Counted from the stretch's first letter, positions 44,470 through 52,981 are shown. The stretch is 64,000 nt of DNA from Streptomyces caniscabiei (GCF_014930365.1 NZ_JABXWI010000033.1:21402-85401), one strand, 5' to 3'. Notes: generated from the sequence alone by a model not told the origin. A program made the numbers and translations.

Positions 44470-44585
44470 CCGCTCACTCTGGCAGCGGAAGCCGCAGTGA
44501 CGTTCGGTCAAGGCCGGGCAGGCGGCGTTGCGACGTGCGTGCCCGCCTCCCGACCAGACCAGGGTGAGCCCGTTCTTGGGACAGG

Positions 44586-44960
44586 TCAGGCTGCGGCCGG
44601 GGCTATGGTCAGCAGCTTGCCCATCGCGGCCAGTACGGACGGCTCGACCCGGTAGTAGACCCAGGTGCCGCGCCGCTCGGAGGTGAGCAGGCCGGCCTCC
44701 TTGAGCTTCTTCAGGTGGTGGGAGACGGTCGGCTGGGAGACGCCGACGTCGGAGATGTCGCACACGCACGCCTCGCCGCCCTCGTGCGAGGCCACGGCGG
44801 AGAACAGCCGCAGCCGCACCGGGTCGCCGAGCGCCTTGAACATGCGCGCGGCTGTCTCAGCCTCCTCCGCGGTGAACGGGCGCTCGGTGAGCGGCGGGCA
44901 GCACGGCGCCGCCCCCTCGCCGGTGGCATTCAGGAGCGGCAGCACCTTCGTGTTCGACAT
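44586..44960 (-). CDS. arsR: ArsR-family repressor with CVC arsenite-binding motif
   Basis: 124 aa from ATG at 44960; the frame extends to 45059 but only as an unlikely leader. Winged helix: ARMFKALGDPVRLRLFSAVA, the metal-binding EACVCDIS (ELCVCD-type, the classic As(III)/Sb(III) site), recognition helix SQPTVSHHLKKLKEAGLL and wing RRGTWVYYRVEP. An extra APCCPP near the N-terminus adds two cysteines. It is a different subgroup from the arsR at 41200. Upstream is the element TCTATGTTGAC, also found at 46094 before the flavoprotein operon, so this repressor probably controls both sites. Confidence 0.93.
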   Translation of the reverse strand: MSNTKVLPLLNATGEGAAPCCPPLTERPFTAEEAETAARMFKALGDPVRLRLFSAVASHEGGEACVCDISDVGVSQPTVSHHLKKLKEAGLLTSERRGTWVYYRVEPSVLAAMGKLLTIAPAAA

Positions 44961-44963
44961 GCA

Positions 44964-44974
44964 TCTATGTTGAC
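44964..44974. promoter_or_regulatory. TCTATGTTGAC element upstream of the second arsR
   Basis: The 11-base element TCTATGTTGAC starts 4 bp upstream of the repressor start codon and occurs again, identical and in the same orientation, at 46094-46104 between the divergent flavin monooxygenase and flavoprotein genes. It is followed here by ATACGTCGA. Two copies in the promoter regions of one island suggest a shared ArsR operator. Confidence 0.5.
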
Positions 44975-45009
44975 ATACGTCGAACCAGTCGGGCGAGGGT
45001 CGTAGGGCC

Positions 45010-46065
45010 TCAGTTGCGGGACAAGTGGGCGGCGATGCGTCGCGCGGCCCGGGCGGCATCCCGCCCGACCCCGCGCAGGGAGTTCGACGACAGGCTGCGC
45101 TGCCACTCCAGCCCGACGTACGCCAGCCCCAGGTGCGTCAGCGACATCCCTTCACGGTGGCGAGGATGCCCGGTCGCGTCGAGGGCGCCGAGCGGGGCGA
45201 GGTAGCCCAGGTCGGGGCGGTAGCCGGTGGCCAGCACGATCGTCTCGGCCTCCTCGGTACTGCCGTCGGCCCAGGTGACCTTCGTGCCGTCGATGTCGGT
45301 GAACACCGGACGGTGGTCCGGCCGTCCGGAGGTGACGGCGCCCCGGTAGCGGCCGTCGTCGATGACCGGCTGGGTCGGCGGAGTGCGCAGGAAGCGGCCG
45401 ACGGGCAGTGCGTCGAGTCCGCTACGGGCAAGCCACCAGTGCAGGTCCCGGCCCAGGGCGCGCCGGCGGGCGAACCGCACCGGGTGCCGCGCCGCGAGTG
45501 TCACCCGCGCATGCCCGGCGAGTTCAGCAGCGATCTGCACCGCGGAGTTCCCGGCGCCGACGACCACGACCCGCTGCCCGGCGAATGGCTGGGGCGCGCG
45601 GTAGTCGGCGGCGTGCAGCACAGTGCCGGTGTAGCTCTGCAGTCCTGGCAGGTCCGCCCGATGGGGGCGCCCGAAGGTCCCGGTGGCGGCGATCACGGCG
45701 CGCGCTGCCAGCCGCCCGCCGCCCTCCAGGTTCAGCGTGAACGTGCCGTCTTCGAGGTGGACTTCCCTCACCCGGACACGGGTGCGGATCTCGGCGTCCA
45801 GATGATCGGCGCAGCGCAGCAGATAGGTGACGACCTCGTCGCGGTGCGGATAGCGGTCCGGGTCGCCGCCGAACGGCATGCCGGGCAGCGAGCTGTACCG
45901 GGCCGGCGAGAAGAGGGTGAGGCTGTCGTAGTAGCGCGGCCACGACCCCGCCGCCCGCTCGGACGCCTCCAGCACCACTGGCTGCAGCCCCTGCCTACGT
46001 AGGGCAAACGCGGTGGCCAGCCCGGACTGGCCACCCCCGATCACCGCGACATCGATGTGTTCCAC
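45010..46065 (-). CDS. Flavin-containing monooxygenase-like protein (ArsO-type), second copy
   Basis: 351 aa from GTG at 46065; upstream in-frame ATG codons lie within the operator region and are not preferred. FAD motif IGGGQSGLATAFAL, the subgroup motif YYDSLTLFSPARYSSLPG, NADPH motif VVGAGNSAVQIAAEL near residue 167, and LATGYRPDLGYL near 290. It is a divergent paralogue of the protein at 42313. It ends 49 nt upstream of the start of the second arsR on the same strand, so the two may be co-transcribed. Likely role: oxidation of arsenite or methylated arsenic, or a thiol stress function; not provable from sequence. Confidence 0.87.
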   Translation of the reverse strand: MEHIDVAVIGGGQSGLATAFALRRQGLQPVVLEASERAAGSWPRYYDSLTLFSPARYSSLPGMPFGGDPDRYPHRDEVVTYLLRCADHLDAEIRTRVRVREVHLEDGTFTLNLEGGGRLAARAVIAATGTFGRPHRADLPGLQSYTGTVLHAADYRAPQPFAGQRVVVVGAGNSAVQIAAELAGHARVTLAARHPVRFARRRALGRDLHWWLARSGLDALPVGRFLRTPPTQPVIDDGRYRGAVTSGRPDHRPVFTDIDGTKVTWADGSTEEAETIVLATGYRPDLGYLAPLGALDATGHPRHREGMSLTHLGLAYVGLEWQRSLSSNSLRGVGRDAARAARRIAAHLSRN

Positions 46066-46083
46066 GACCCCTACCCCCTGAAT

Positions 46084-46113
46084 TTGATGAATGTCTATGT
46101 TGACGCTCATCAA
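46084..46113. promoter_or_regulatory. Operator-like inverted repeat in the divergent flavoprotein promoter
   Basis: TTGATGA-16 nt-TCATCAA forms a 7-bp inverted repeat, with the element TCTATGTTGAC (46094-46104) inside. It lies between the divergent monooxygenase (start 46065) and flavoprotein (start 46174). The TTGATGA arms resemble the AT-rich inverted repeats bound by ArsR/SmtB proteins. Confidence 0.55.
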
Positions 46114-46173
46114 TACAGGTGCCATGCTGGGCCGCGCAAGCCATCGACGAATGTCGAAGCAAAGGGGAATCTC

Positions 46174-47559
46174 GTGGCCATGTCCATCAACAACGTGCCC
46201 ACCACCGACCAGCTGCCCGTCGTGGTCGTCGGAGCCGGCCCGATCGGCCTGGCCGCCGCCGCCCACCTCATCGAGCGCGGCCTCGAACCGCTCGTCCTGG
46301 AGGCAGGGCCGTCCGCCGGCACCGCCGTACGGGCCTGGGCGCACGTCCGGCTGTTCTCCCCCTGGGCCGAGGTCACCGACCCGGCCGCCGAGAAGCTTCT
46401 CGCCCCGACCGGCTGGATCCGCCCCGACGGCACCGGCTACCCCACCGGCGGCGACTGGGCCGAGCAGTACCTGCAGCCGCTCGCCGACGTCCTCGGCGAG
46501 AAGGTCCGTTACGGCGCCACGGTCACCGGCGTCGCCCGCGCCGGGCGGGACCGCATCGTCGACTCCGGCCGCGACGAGCAGCCCTTCACCGTCCACGTCC
46601 AGCTCGCCGACGGTCGCGAGGAGCGCATCACCGCCCGCGCCGTCATCGACGCCTCCGGCACCTGGTCCACCCCCAGCCCGATGGGTGCCGACGGCCTGAC
46701 CGCCCTAGGGGAGAAGGCGGCCTCCGACCGCATCGCCCACCGTGTCCCCGACCTGGGCGACCCGGCCGTACGCGCCCGGTACGCGGGCAAGCGCACCGCG
46801 GTCATCGGCTCCGGCGCCTCCGCCTTCACCGCCCTCGTGTACCTCGCCGACCTGGCCAAGGAGGAGGACGGAACGCACGCGGTGTGGGTCCTGCGCCGCG
46901 GGATCGGCGACAACACCTACGGCGGCGGCGAGGCGGACGAGCTTCCCGCGCGCGGCGCGCTCGGCCTGCGGGCCAAGGAAGCGGTCGAGGCCGGCCACGC
47001 GAGCACGGTCACCGGATTCCGCACCCAGTCGGTGGAACGCGACGCCGACGGCCGACTGGTCCTCGCAGCCGAGGACGGGCGCCGTCTGAACCCGGTCGAC
47101 GAGGTCATCGTCCTCACCGGATTCCGCCCCGACCTGTCCTTCCTCTCCGAACTCCGCCTCGGCCTCGACGAACGCCTTCAGGCCCCCACCGCGCTCGCCC
47201 CCCTGATCGACCCCAACGTCCACTCCTGCGGCACGGTCTACCCGCACGGCGTGAACGAGCTCTCCCACCCGGAGAAGGACGTCTACCTGGTCGGCATGAA
47301 GTCCTACGGCCGCGCCCCCACCTTCCTCGCCATGACCGGCTACGAGCAGGTCCGCTCCATCGCCGCCTCGATCGCCGGCGACCGCGAGGCCGCCGCACGT
47401 GTCGAACTCACCCTCCCGGAGACCGGTGTATGCGGCGGCGCGGGTCTGTTCGACGACCCCGACGCCGCCCAGAGCAGCGAGGGCGGCGGTTGCTGCGCCG
47501 CGCTCTCCACCCTTCAGATCGGCATCGGCGCCCCGGCCGCCACTTCCGGCGGCTGCTGA
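46174..47559 (+). CDS. FAD/NAD(P)-binding flavoprotein of the arsenic island
   Basis: 461 aa from GTG at 46174, 6 nt after AGGGGA; ATG at 46180 is the alternative. FAD motif VVGAGPIGLAAAAHLIERG at the N-terminus; second nucleotide-binding motif VIGSGASAFTALVYLADL near residue 215; ATG-like motifs IDASGTWSTP and VLTGFRPDLSFL. It resembles monooxygenase/reductase flavoproteins that accompany arsI/cadI genes in actinobacteria. Conserved Cys occurs in NVHSCGTVYPHG, and the C-terminus is cysteine-rich (VCGGAG, GGGCCAAL, final GGC), suggesting metalloid binding or thiol chemistry. It starts an operon with arsI (27 nt) and an MFS transporter (7 nt). Precise reaction unknown. Confidence 0.88.
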   Translation: MAMSINNVPTTDQLPVVVVGAGPIGLAAAAHLIERGLEPLVLEAGPSAGTAVRAWAHVRLFSPWAEVTDPAAEKLLAPTGWIRPDGTGYPTGGDWAEQYLQPLADVLGEKVRYGATVTGVARAGRDRIVDSGRDEQPFTVHVQLADGREERITARAVIDASGTWSTPSPMGADGLTALGEKAASDRIAHRVPDLGDPAVRARYAGKRTAVIGSGASAFTALVYLADLAKEEDGTHAVWVLRRGIGDNTYGGGEADELPARGALGLRAKEAVEAGHASTVTGFRTQSVERDADGRLVLAAEDGRRLNPVDEVIVLTGFRPDLSFLSELRLGLDERLQAPTALAPLIDPNVHSCGTVYPHGVNELSHPEKDVYLVGMKSYGRAPTFLAMTGYEQVRSIAASIAGDREAAARVELTLPETGVCGGAGLFDDPDAAQSSEGGGCCAALSTLQIGIGAPAATSGGC

Positions 47560-47586
47560 ACACCCCACCACCCCAGGAGGTTCGCC

Positions 47587-48054
47587 ATGACATCCCGCGT
47601 ACAGCTCGCCCTGCGCGTCCCCGACCTCGACGCGTCCGTCGCCTTCTACACGAAGCTCTTCAGGATCGAGCCCGCCAAGCTCCGCGACGGCTACGCCAAC
47701 TTCGCCATCACCGAGCCCCCACTCAAGCTCGTCCTGATCGAGGGCGTGGCGGGCGAGGCGACCCGCATGGACCACCTCGGCGTCGAGGTCGAGACGACCG
47801 AGGCCGTCCATGCCGCCACCGCCCGCCTGGGCGAGGCCGGCCTGGCCACCGACGTGGAGAACGACACCACCTGTTGCTACGCCCTCCAGGACAAGGTCTG
47901 GGTCCAGGGCCCCGGCCAGGAACCCTGGGAGGTCTACGTCGTGAAGGCCGACGCCGACTCCCTCGCCAAACAGCAGGGCAGCACCTGCTGCACCGGCACG
48001 GCCGAGGCCGACATCGGCGCGAAGGAACCGGTCGCCGCGGGCGGTTGCTGCTGA
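47587..48054 (+). CDS. arsI: ArsI/CadI-type C-As lyase (VOC dioxygenase fold)
   Basis: 155 aa, ATG with GGAGG 5 nt upstream. Vicinal-oxygen-chelate protein of the ArsI/CadI family. Metal ligands expected for this family are seen: Gln in RVQLALRVPDL, His in RMDHLGVEVE, Glu in PWEVYVV. The vicinal cysteine pair that holds trivalent organoarsenicals is present in TTCCYALQDKVW (near residue 98). ArsI splits the C-As bond of methyl- or phenyl-arsenicals using Fe(II) and oxygen. The C-terminus is extended by TCCTGTAEAD and GGCC, two further cysteine pairs. It sits between the flavoprotein and an MFS transporter in one operon. Confidence 0.93.
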   Translation: MTSRVQLALRVPDLDASVAFYTKLFRIEPAKLRDGYANFAITEPPLKLVLIEGVAGEATRMDHLGVEVETTEAVHAATARLGEAGLATDVENDTTCCYALQDKVWVQGPGQEPWEVYVVKADADSLAKQQGSTCCTGTAEADIGAKEPVAAGGCC

Positions 48055-48061
48055 TCCGCCG

Positions 48062-49291
48062 ATGACCGACCTCCGTGCCAGCGGGGCCGTGACCGGGACG
48101 GGGGTCCTGTCACGGCCTCGCGCCGCGCTGCCCGCCCTGTGCGCCACCCAGATCACCAGCTGGGGAATCGTCTACTACGCCTTTCCCGTCCTGAACCCCC
48201 AGATCACCGCCAGCACGGGCTGGTCGACCACAGCCACCACCGCCGCCTTCTCGGGCGCGCTCCTCGTCTCCGCCCTCACTGGCATCCCCGTCGGCCGCAT
48301 CCTCGACCGCCGAGGCCCGCGCGCCGTGATGACCACCGGCTCCGTCCTGGGCGTCATCGCCGTGCTGGGCCTCGCCGCCGCGCCCAACCTCGCGGCCTTC
48401 ACCGCTGCCTGGCTCCTGGCCGGCGTGGCCATGGCCGCCACCTTCTACCAGCCCGCCTTCGCCGCCCTCACCCACTGGTGGGGAAGCGACCGCATCCGCG
48501 CCCTCACCATCGTCACCCTCGCCGGCGGCCTGGCCTCCACCGCCTTCGCACCCCTGACCGCCGTACTCGCCGAGCACCTGAGCTGGCGCACCACATACGC
48601 CGTACTCGCGGTGGTCCTGGCCCTCGTGACCATCCCCGCCCACGCCCTCGCCCTACGAGGCCCTTGGGCACCGGCCCCAGCGCCACCGTCTCAAGGGCAC
48701 ACCGGCAGTAGCGGCTCGGTGACCCGCAGCCGCCCGTTTCTGATGCTCGCCACAGCGATGACCTTGAACAGCTTCGCCATGTACGCGGTCGTCATCGCCC
48801 TCGTACCCCTGCTGATCACACGCGGCGCCAGCCCCACCGCCGCCGCCTGGGCCCTCGGCCTCGGCGGCGTGGGACAGACCCTCGGCCGCACCCTGTACGC
48901 CACCCTCGCCCGCCACACCGGCGTCACCACCCGCACCGTCACCCTGATCGCACTCGGCGGCGCCACGACCGCAGCCTTCGCCATGGTCACCGGCCCATAC
49001 CCCCTGCTCGTCGGCATCGCGATCGCGGCTGGCACGGTGCGAGGCAACCTCACCCTCCTCCAGGCCACCGCCGTCACCGACCGCTGGGGCACCACCCACT
49101 ACGGCCGCCTCTCCGGCCTCCTGGCCGCCCCAGCCACCATCGCCTCGGCTCTCGCCCCCTTCGCAGGCGCTGCCCTCGCCGGACCACCCGGCGGATACCC
49201 CGGCTTGTTCACACTGCTTGCACTCATCTCCGCCCTAGCAGCCCTCGTTGCCGTCGCGACCATGCCGCCACCCACGGCTCCAAGACAATGA
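48062..49291 (+). CDS. MFS transporter of the arsenic island
   Basis: 409 aa, ATG 7 nt after the arsI stop. Twelve membrane helices predicted by eye; N-terminal half starts CATQITSWGIVYYAFPVLNP, with motif-A-like PVGRILDRRGPRAVMT and the second-half equivalent GLGGVGQTLGRTLYATLARH. It belongs to the group of MFS proteins frequently located next to arsI/cadI in actinobacteria; export of arsenite, an organoarsenical or a metal-thiol conjugate is likely by context but not shown. Last gene of the three-gene operon 46174-49291. No terminator is clearly visible after it. Confidence 0.9.
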   Translation: MTDLRASGAVTGTGVLSRPRAALPALCATQITSWGIVYYAFPVLNPQITASTGWSTTATTAAFSGALLVSALTGIPVGRILDRRGPRAVMTTGSVLGVIAVLGLAAAPNLAAFTAAWLLAGVAMAATFYQPAFAALTHWWGSDRIRALTIVTLAGGLASTAFAPLTAVLAEHLSWRTTYAVLAVVLALVTIPAHALALRGPWAPAPAPPSQGHTGSSGSVTRSRPFLMLATAMTLNSFAMYAVVIALVPLLITRGASPTAAAWALGLGGVGQTLGRTLYATLARHTGVTTRTVTLIALGGATTAAFAMVTGPYPLLVGIAIAAGTVRGNLTLLQATAVTDRWGTTHYGRLSGLLAAPATIASALAPFAGAALAGPPGGYPGLFTLLALISALAALVAVATMPPPTAPRQ

Positions 49292-49340
49292 AGGAGCAAC
49301 GAACCCGCCCGCCCAAGCCGGTTGGATACCTGCACAGCAA

Positions 49341-49661
49341 TCAGGTTCCCGTGCAAGGAGGGCCTGGATTCCTCGAACCCGCGCGCTTCATGGTCGGTCC
49401 GATCCCGATCCGGAGATCGATCCCGAGGCGGGCACCGGCTCTCACGCGCAGCGTCTGGCCGAGGCGGTGGGCGTCGACGCCGAAGTACGGCAGCGCCCTG
49501 CGCAGCTCCACGAGCGCGGCCGACGGCGGCAGCGCCTGTACCACCGGCGACAGCTCCGCGAGCTGCTCCAGGACCTCCCGGTAGACGGCTTCCGGGACCT
49601 GGTCCGGGCAGCGCACGTGCATGACCGTGGACACCTCGCGGGCCGTCTCATCGGCTCCCAT
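49341..49661 (-). pseudogene. Y-family DNA polymerase (DinB/ImuB-like), N-terminal fragment
   Basis: ATG at 49661 with GGAGGAGGTGG upstream. The translation contains VMHVRCPDQVPEAVYREVL, LSPVVQALPPSAALVELR, LPYFGVDAHRLGQTLRVRA and IDLRIGIGP, matching the start of actinobacterial Y-family polymerase-like proteins. Homology ends near 49385; the remaining 15 residues and stop are foreign. The catalytic palm, fingers and thumb are almost all missing. A LexA-type box lies 32 bp upstream, consistent with an SOS-induced polymerase gene that has been cut off at its 3' side. Confidence 0.7.
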
Positions 49662-49692
49662 GGCCCACCCACCTCCTCCTTCCCCACATTAT

Positions 49693-49706
49693 CGAACTAG
49701 AATTCG
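49693..49706. promoter_or_regulatory. LexA (SOS) box-like sequence
   Basis: CGAAC-TAGA-ATTCG differs by one base from the actinobacterial LexA consensus CGAAC-N4-GTTCG. It lies 32 bp upstream of the start of the truncated Y-family polymerase, the expected place for SOS control. Confidence 0.55.
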
Positions 49707-49757
49707 AACATGCGAGGGGTCGGCCCCCGCGCGACCGACTGGACGAGACGTTGTGAC

Positions 49758-50664
49758 TTAGGGGTGCTTTCAGAAAGCCGGGTGCTTGCGGGCGAGGGTC
49801 ATGCAGTGGGCGAGTTGGAGGAAGGCATCGTGCATGTCGTCTCTGGTTTCCCAGCGGGTCCGTAGGCGGCGGGGTCCGTGGAGCCAGGCGATGGCTGACT
49901 CGGCGACCCACCGGACTTTGCCCAGGCCCGAGCCGTGTGGCCGGCCTCGTCGGGCGATCTTCGGTGTGATGCCGCGCTCGCGCAGACGGCTGCGGTAGAT
50001 GTCGTAGTCATAGCCGCGGTCGGCATACAAGACGCGGGGCTTGCGCCGGGGCCGGCCCCGCTTGCCCCGTACCGGCCCAAGGCTGTCGACCAGCGGCAGA
50101 AGCTGGGTGACATCGTGACGGTGACCGCCGGTCAGCGACACCCGCAGCGGAGTGCCACGGGCATCGGTCAACACGTGATGCTTCGAGCCCGGCCGTGCAC
50201 GGTCAACCGGGCTCGGACCGACTTTTGGGCTACTTCGCCCCCGCTTGGCCTGCACATGCGAGGCGTCGACGGTGACGCGGGAGAAGTCCAGACGGTCCGC
50301 CGCCCGTAACCCGTCCAGCAGCACCCGCCGGAGCTCCTCCCACACCCCCGCCTCCTGCCACTCGGCCAGCCGACGCCAGCACGTCGGCCCCGAACCGAAC
50401 CCCAGCTCCTGCGGCAGAAACTCCCACTGGACACCTGTGTAGAGGACGAACAGCACACCCTGCAGCGTCCTGCGGTCATCGATCCGCTTGCGCCCCGGAT
50501 ACCGGAACCGCCGCTCATGCTTCGGCAACAGCGGCTCGATCACCGCCCACAACTCGTCACTGACCTCCCACGGCTTCCGCCGCGCCATGGTCACACCCCA
50601 CAAAAGACGGGATCACATACCTCTCCACCGTGCCACAACACGATCTTTCTGCAAGGACTCCTAA
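49758..50664 (-). mobile_element. IS5-family insertion sequence, apparently complete
   Basis: About 907 bp bounded by imperfect 20-bp inverted repeats: left 49758-49777 (TTAGGGGTGCTTTCAGAAAG) and right 50645-50664, whose reverse complement is TTAGGAGTCCTTGCAGAAAG (three mismatches). A TA dinucleotide at each edge could be the target duplication. It holds one intact transposase gene. Its right end overlaps the left end of the next element by about 4 bases (CTAA at 50661-50664). Confidence 0.8.
49770..50588 (-). CDS. IS5-family transposase
   Basis: 272 aa from ATG at 50588 (an ATG at 50603 adds five residues). N-terminal PWEVSDELWAVIEPLLP is the IS5 DUF4096-type domain; GVQWEFLPQELGFGSG and CWRRLAEWQ follow. 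The DDE catalytic core shows the first Asp in TVDASHVQAKRG, the second in LYADRGYD and the Glu in WVAESAIAWLHGPRRLRTR. The frame is uninterrupted and the element ends are intact, so it may still be active, unlike its neighbours. Confidence 0.92.
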   Translation of the reverse strand: MARRKPWEVSDELWAVIEPLLPKHERRFRYPGRKRIDDRRTLQGVLFVLYTGVQWEFLPQELGFGSGPTCWRRLAEWQEAGVWEELRRVLLDGLRAADRLDFSRVTVDASHVQAKRGRSSPKVGPSPVDRARPGSKHHVLTDARGTPLRVSLTGGHRHDVTQLLPLVDSLGPVRGKRGRPRRKPRVLYADRGYDYDIYRSRLRERGITPKIARRGRPHGSGLGKVRWVAESAIAWLHGPRRLRTRWETRDDMHDAFLQLAHCMTLARKHPAF

Positions 50665-51525
50665 AGCGTGTTGCAGAAGGTCGTGTCCGGGCAGGTCAGG
50701 AGTGCTCTGGGAGCAGTCTGATCACGCTGCGAGTGCGAGGTTGTGCATGTGAGCGACGGCTTGCACCGCATGGTGGAGGCCGTTGCCGCGCTGGCGGCAA
50801 TCGCGGAGGATCTTGTAGTGCTTCATGCGGGCGAAGGCGTGCTCAACGCGGGCTCGGACTTTGCGGTGCTCTGCGTTGTCCTCCTCTTCGCCGGGCAGCA
50901 GGGCCCGTCCGGGGCGTTTGCGGTGCGGGACGACGAGCCCGGTGTTGATGTACGCGCCGTCGCCCAGGACGGTCACGCCTTCGCAGTGCCGGGCCAGGCC
51001 GGAGTCGCGCCAGGCCTTCGCGTCAGCGGTGTTGCCGGGCACCGGGTGGGCCGCGGCGACGACCAGCTTGGTGTCGGCATCGATGATGACCTGCACGTTC
51101 GCCGAGAACCGGTAGTTGCGTGAAGACGCTCCGGTCGTCCGGGCACGGACCGGGATCAGGGTGCCGTCCACGATCCACAGCCGGTCTACCGCGTCTGCCG
51201 GAGCCGCTGCCGGCTCGATGGCCAGTAGCGGCCGCAGTCGCTGGATGACCCGGCACACCGTCGCAGGCGAGCATCCGAACAGCGGGGCGAGCTGGCGCAT
51301 GGTGAGGTTGGTTCGGTAGTACACGGCGACCAGCAGCACGCGGTCGGCCAGCGGCAGGCACCACGGACGGCCGCCACCGGGCCCGTTCACGGACCACCTT
51401 CAGCAGCCGCTCGAACTGCCGCATCCGCAGTCCCGTGAACGTCTCCACCCACAACGGCTCAGCCCTCAACACCCCACGCATACACGGGAAATGCCCTCTC
51501 CGCCGCCTTCTGCAACACGCTTTAG
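50661..51525 (-). mobile_element. Second IS5-family element (ISL2-like) with perfect 20-bp inverted repeats
   Basis: CTAAAGCGTGTTGCAGAAGG at 50661-50680 is exactly repeated in inverse at 51506-51525. About 865 bp. It contains one transposase gene with a frameshift. The left end abuts the first IS5 element; the right end cuts into an IS4-family transposase gene, whose 5' part is missing. The perfect ends suggest a recent insertion. Confidence 0.85.
50722..51481 (-). pseudogene. IS5-family (ISL2-like) transposase, in two frames
   Basis: Starting at ATG 51481 the translation reads MRGVLRAEPLWVETFTGLRM then RQFERLLKVVRER. Near 51385 the frame must shift to continue RPWCLPLADRVLLVAVYYRT, the HTH LAPLFGCSPATVCRVIQRL, the first Asp in WIVDGTLIPVR, SANVQVIIDAD, the second Asp in VLGDGAYINTG, and Glu in ARVEHAFARMKHYKIL. 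All catalytic parts exist. The split could reflect a programmed frameshift known in some IS5 groups or a simple mutation; there is no clear slippery run at the junction, so I favour mutation. Confidence 0.8.
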
Positions 51526-51534
51526 GGCGACGTG

Positions 51535-52981
51535 GGCCTGGGCGCCGGTCAGGACGGCGCTGGGGTGAGTGGGGTGGGCGTCGAGGCGGACATGGGCGTC
51601 GACTGCGGGAGTCACGGTGGGGGTCTCGTCTGTTCTGTCGGTGGCCGGGCCTTCGGGCCCGGCCACCGGCGTGTGTGCGAGGGCTATCGGGTTGCTCGTG
51701 TGGACCGCATGGCGGGCGCGGCCGTGGTGGTCGGCGGCACGGTTCGGGCCGTATCGGACGGTGTCGTTCGACGGCTGCAGCTCGATCAGGGTGCTTGACA
51801 GCGAACGCAACCGGGGCTGGCTGGAGCGGTGCCCGCACGGCGGGTATCCCCAGGTCGAGCTGATGACGCTGGTCGAGACCGGCACCCGGGCCGTCATCGC
51901 GGCAGTCTTCGGCCCCACCCGGGAGGGCGAAACCTCCTACGCCACCAGGCTGTTGCACCATCTGGGCCCCGAGATGCTGGTGCTGTGGGACCGGGGCTTC
52001 GACAGCAACGACTTCCTCACCGCCGCGCACGCCACCGGCGCACAGGTCCTGGGCCGCATCCGCCAGCGCCGCCGCCCACCAGTCCTTCAAACTCTCGCCG
52101 ACTCCTCCTATCTCTCGGTCATCGGCGGCGTCCCGGTGCGCATCATCGAAGCCCAGGTGAGTATCACCTGCACCGATGGCAGCAACTTCGAGGGCTCTTA
52201 CCGTCTGGTGACCACGCTCCTGGACGCCCGCCGCTACCCCGCCGACCGCCTCGTGCACCTATATCACGAGCGCTGGGAGCACGAGAGCGCCTACTACGCC
52301 TTGCGTCACACCATCCTGCACGGACGTGTCCTGCGCTCGCACGACCCGGCCGGCGTCGAGCAGGAGGTGTGGGCTCTTCTCACCCTCTACCAGGTTCTGC
52401 GCCGCACCATGGTCCAGGCGGCGGAGTCCCAGCCAGGCACCGATCCCGACCGCTGCGGCTTCACCGTCGCCCTCCAGACCGCCCGTGACCTGCTGGTAGG
52501 TGCAGAAGGAGTCTTCGAGCAGGGCATCGGGGAGATCGGCCGACGCGTCCTGTCGGCGCTATCGCCCGCACGCCGGAGCCGCGTCAGTACCCGCAAGGTG
52601 AAGTCCCCCACTTCCCGCTACGCGGAAGGGAAAGTGGACGGCCGCCCCGACGCCAGCAAGGCCGTGACCTCGACGGTGATCACTCTTCTGCCGCCGCCGG
52701 CGCCGGAGCCCGCACTGCCCACGACCACGGTCCCCCAGTACGTCGGCCCCGGCCGGACCAGCAACCGCATGACACGTGTCCTCACCATCCTGCAGGCAGA
52801 ACCCGAACGGCTCTGGCGCTCAAGGGAGATCGCCGAACTCCTCGGCGACGTCACCCTCGTCGCCACCTACCGACAACTCGCCCGCTGGACCAAGAAGGGA
52901 ATGATCAAGAGGGTCCGCACGGGACGCTACGCGGCAGTCGCACCGGAAACGACCCCCTTGCGTGACCTGCAAAAACGCTAA
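51535..52981 (+). pseudogene. IS4-family transposase, 5' truncated by the adjacent IS
   Basis: A long + frame to the stop at 52981. Recognisable homology begins near 51755 with YRTVSFDGCSSIRV, then GYPQVELMTLVETGTR, the Asp in LVLWDRGFDSNDFL and the IS4 YREK-like signature YHERWEHESAYYALR near 52260. The last 90 residues add a winged-helix-like part (SREIAELLGDVTLVATYRQL). The usual IS4 N-terminal domain (about 120 residues) is absent because the ISL2-like element ends at 51525. Residues before 51750 have poor coding character. The right end may be near 52985 (GCAAAAACGCTAAC). Confidence 0.8.

Noticed and set aside
45959..46173. Earlier in-frame starts for the two divergent flavoproteins (for example 46057 +)
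   Set aside because: They would place coding sequence over the operator-like repeat and the opposite gene start, and lack ribosome sites.
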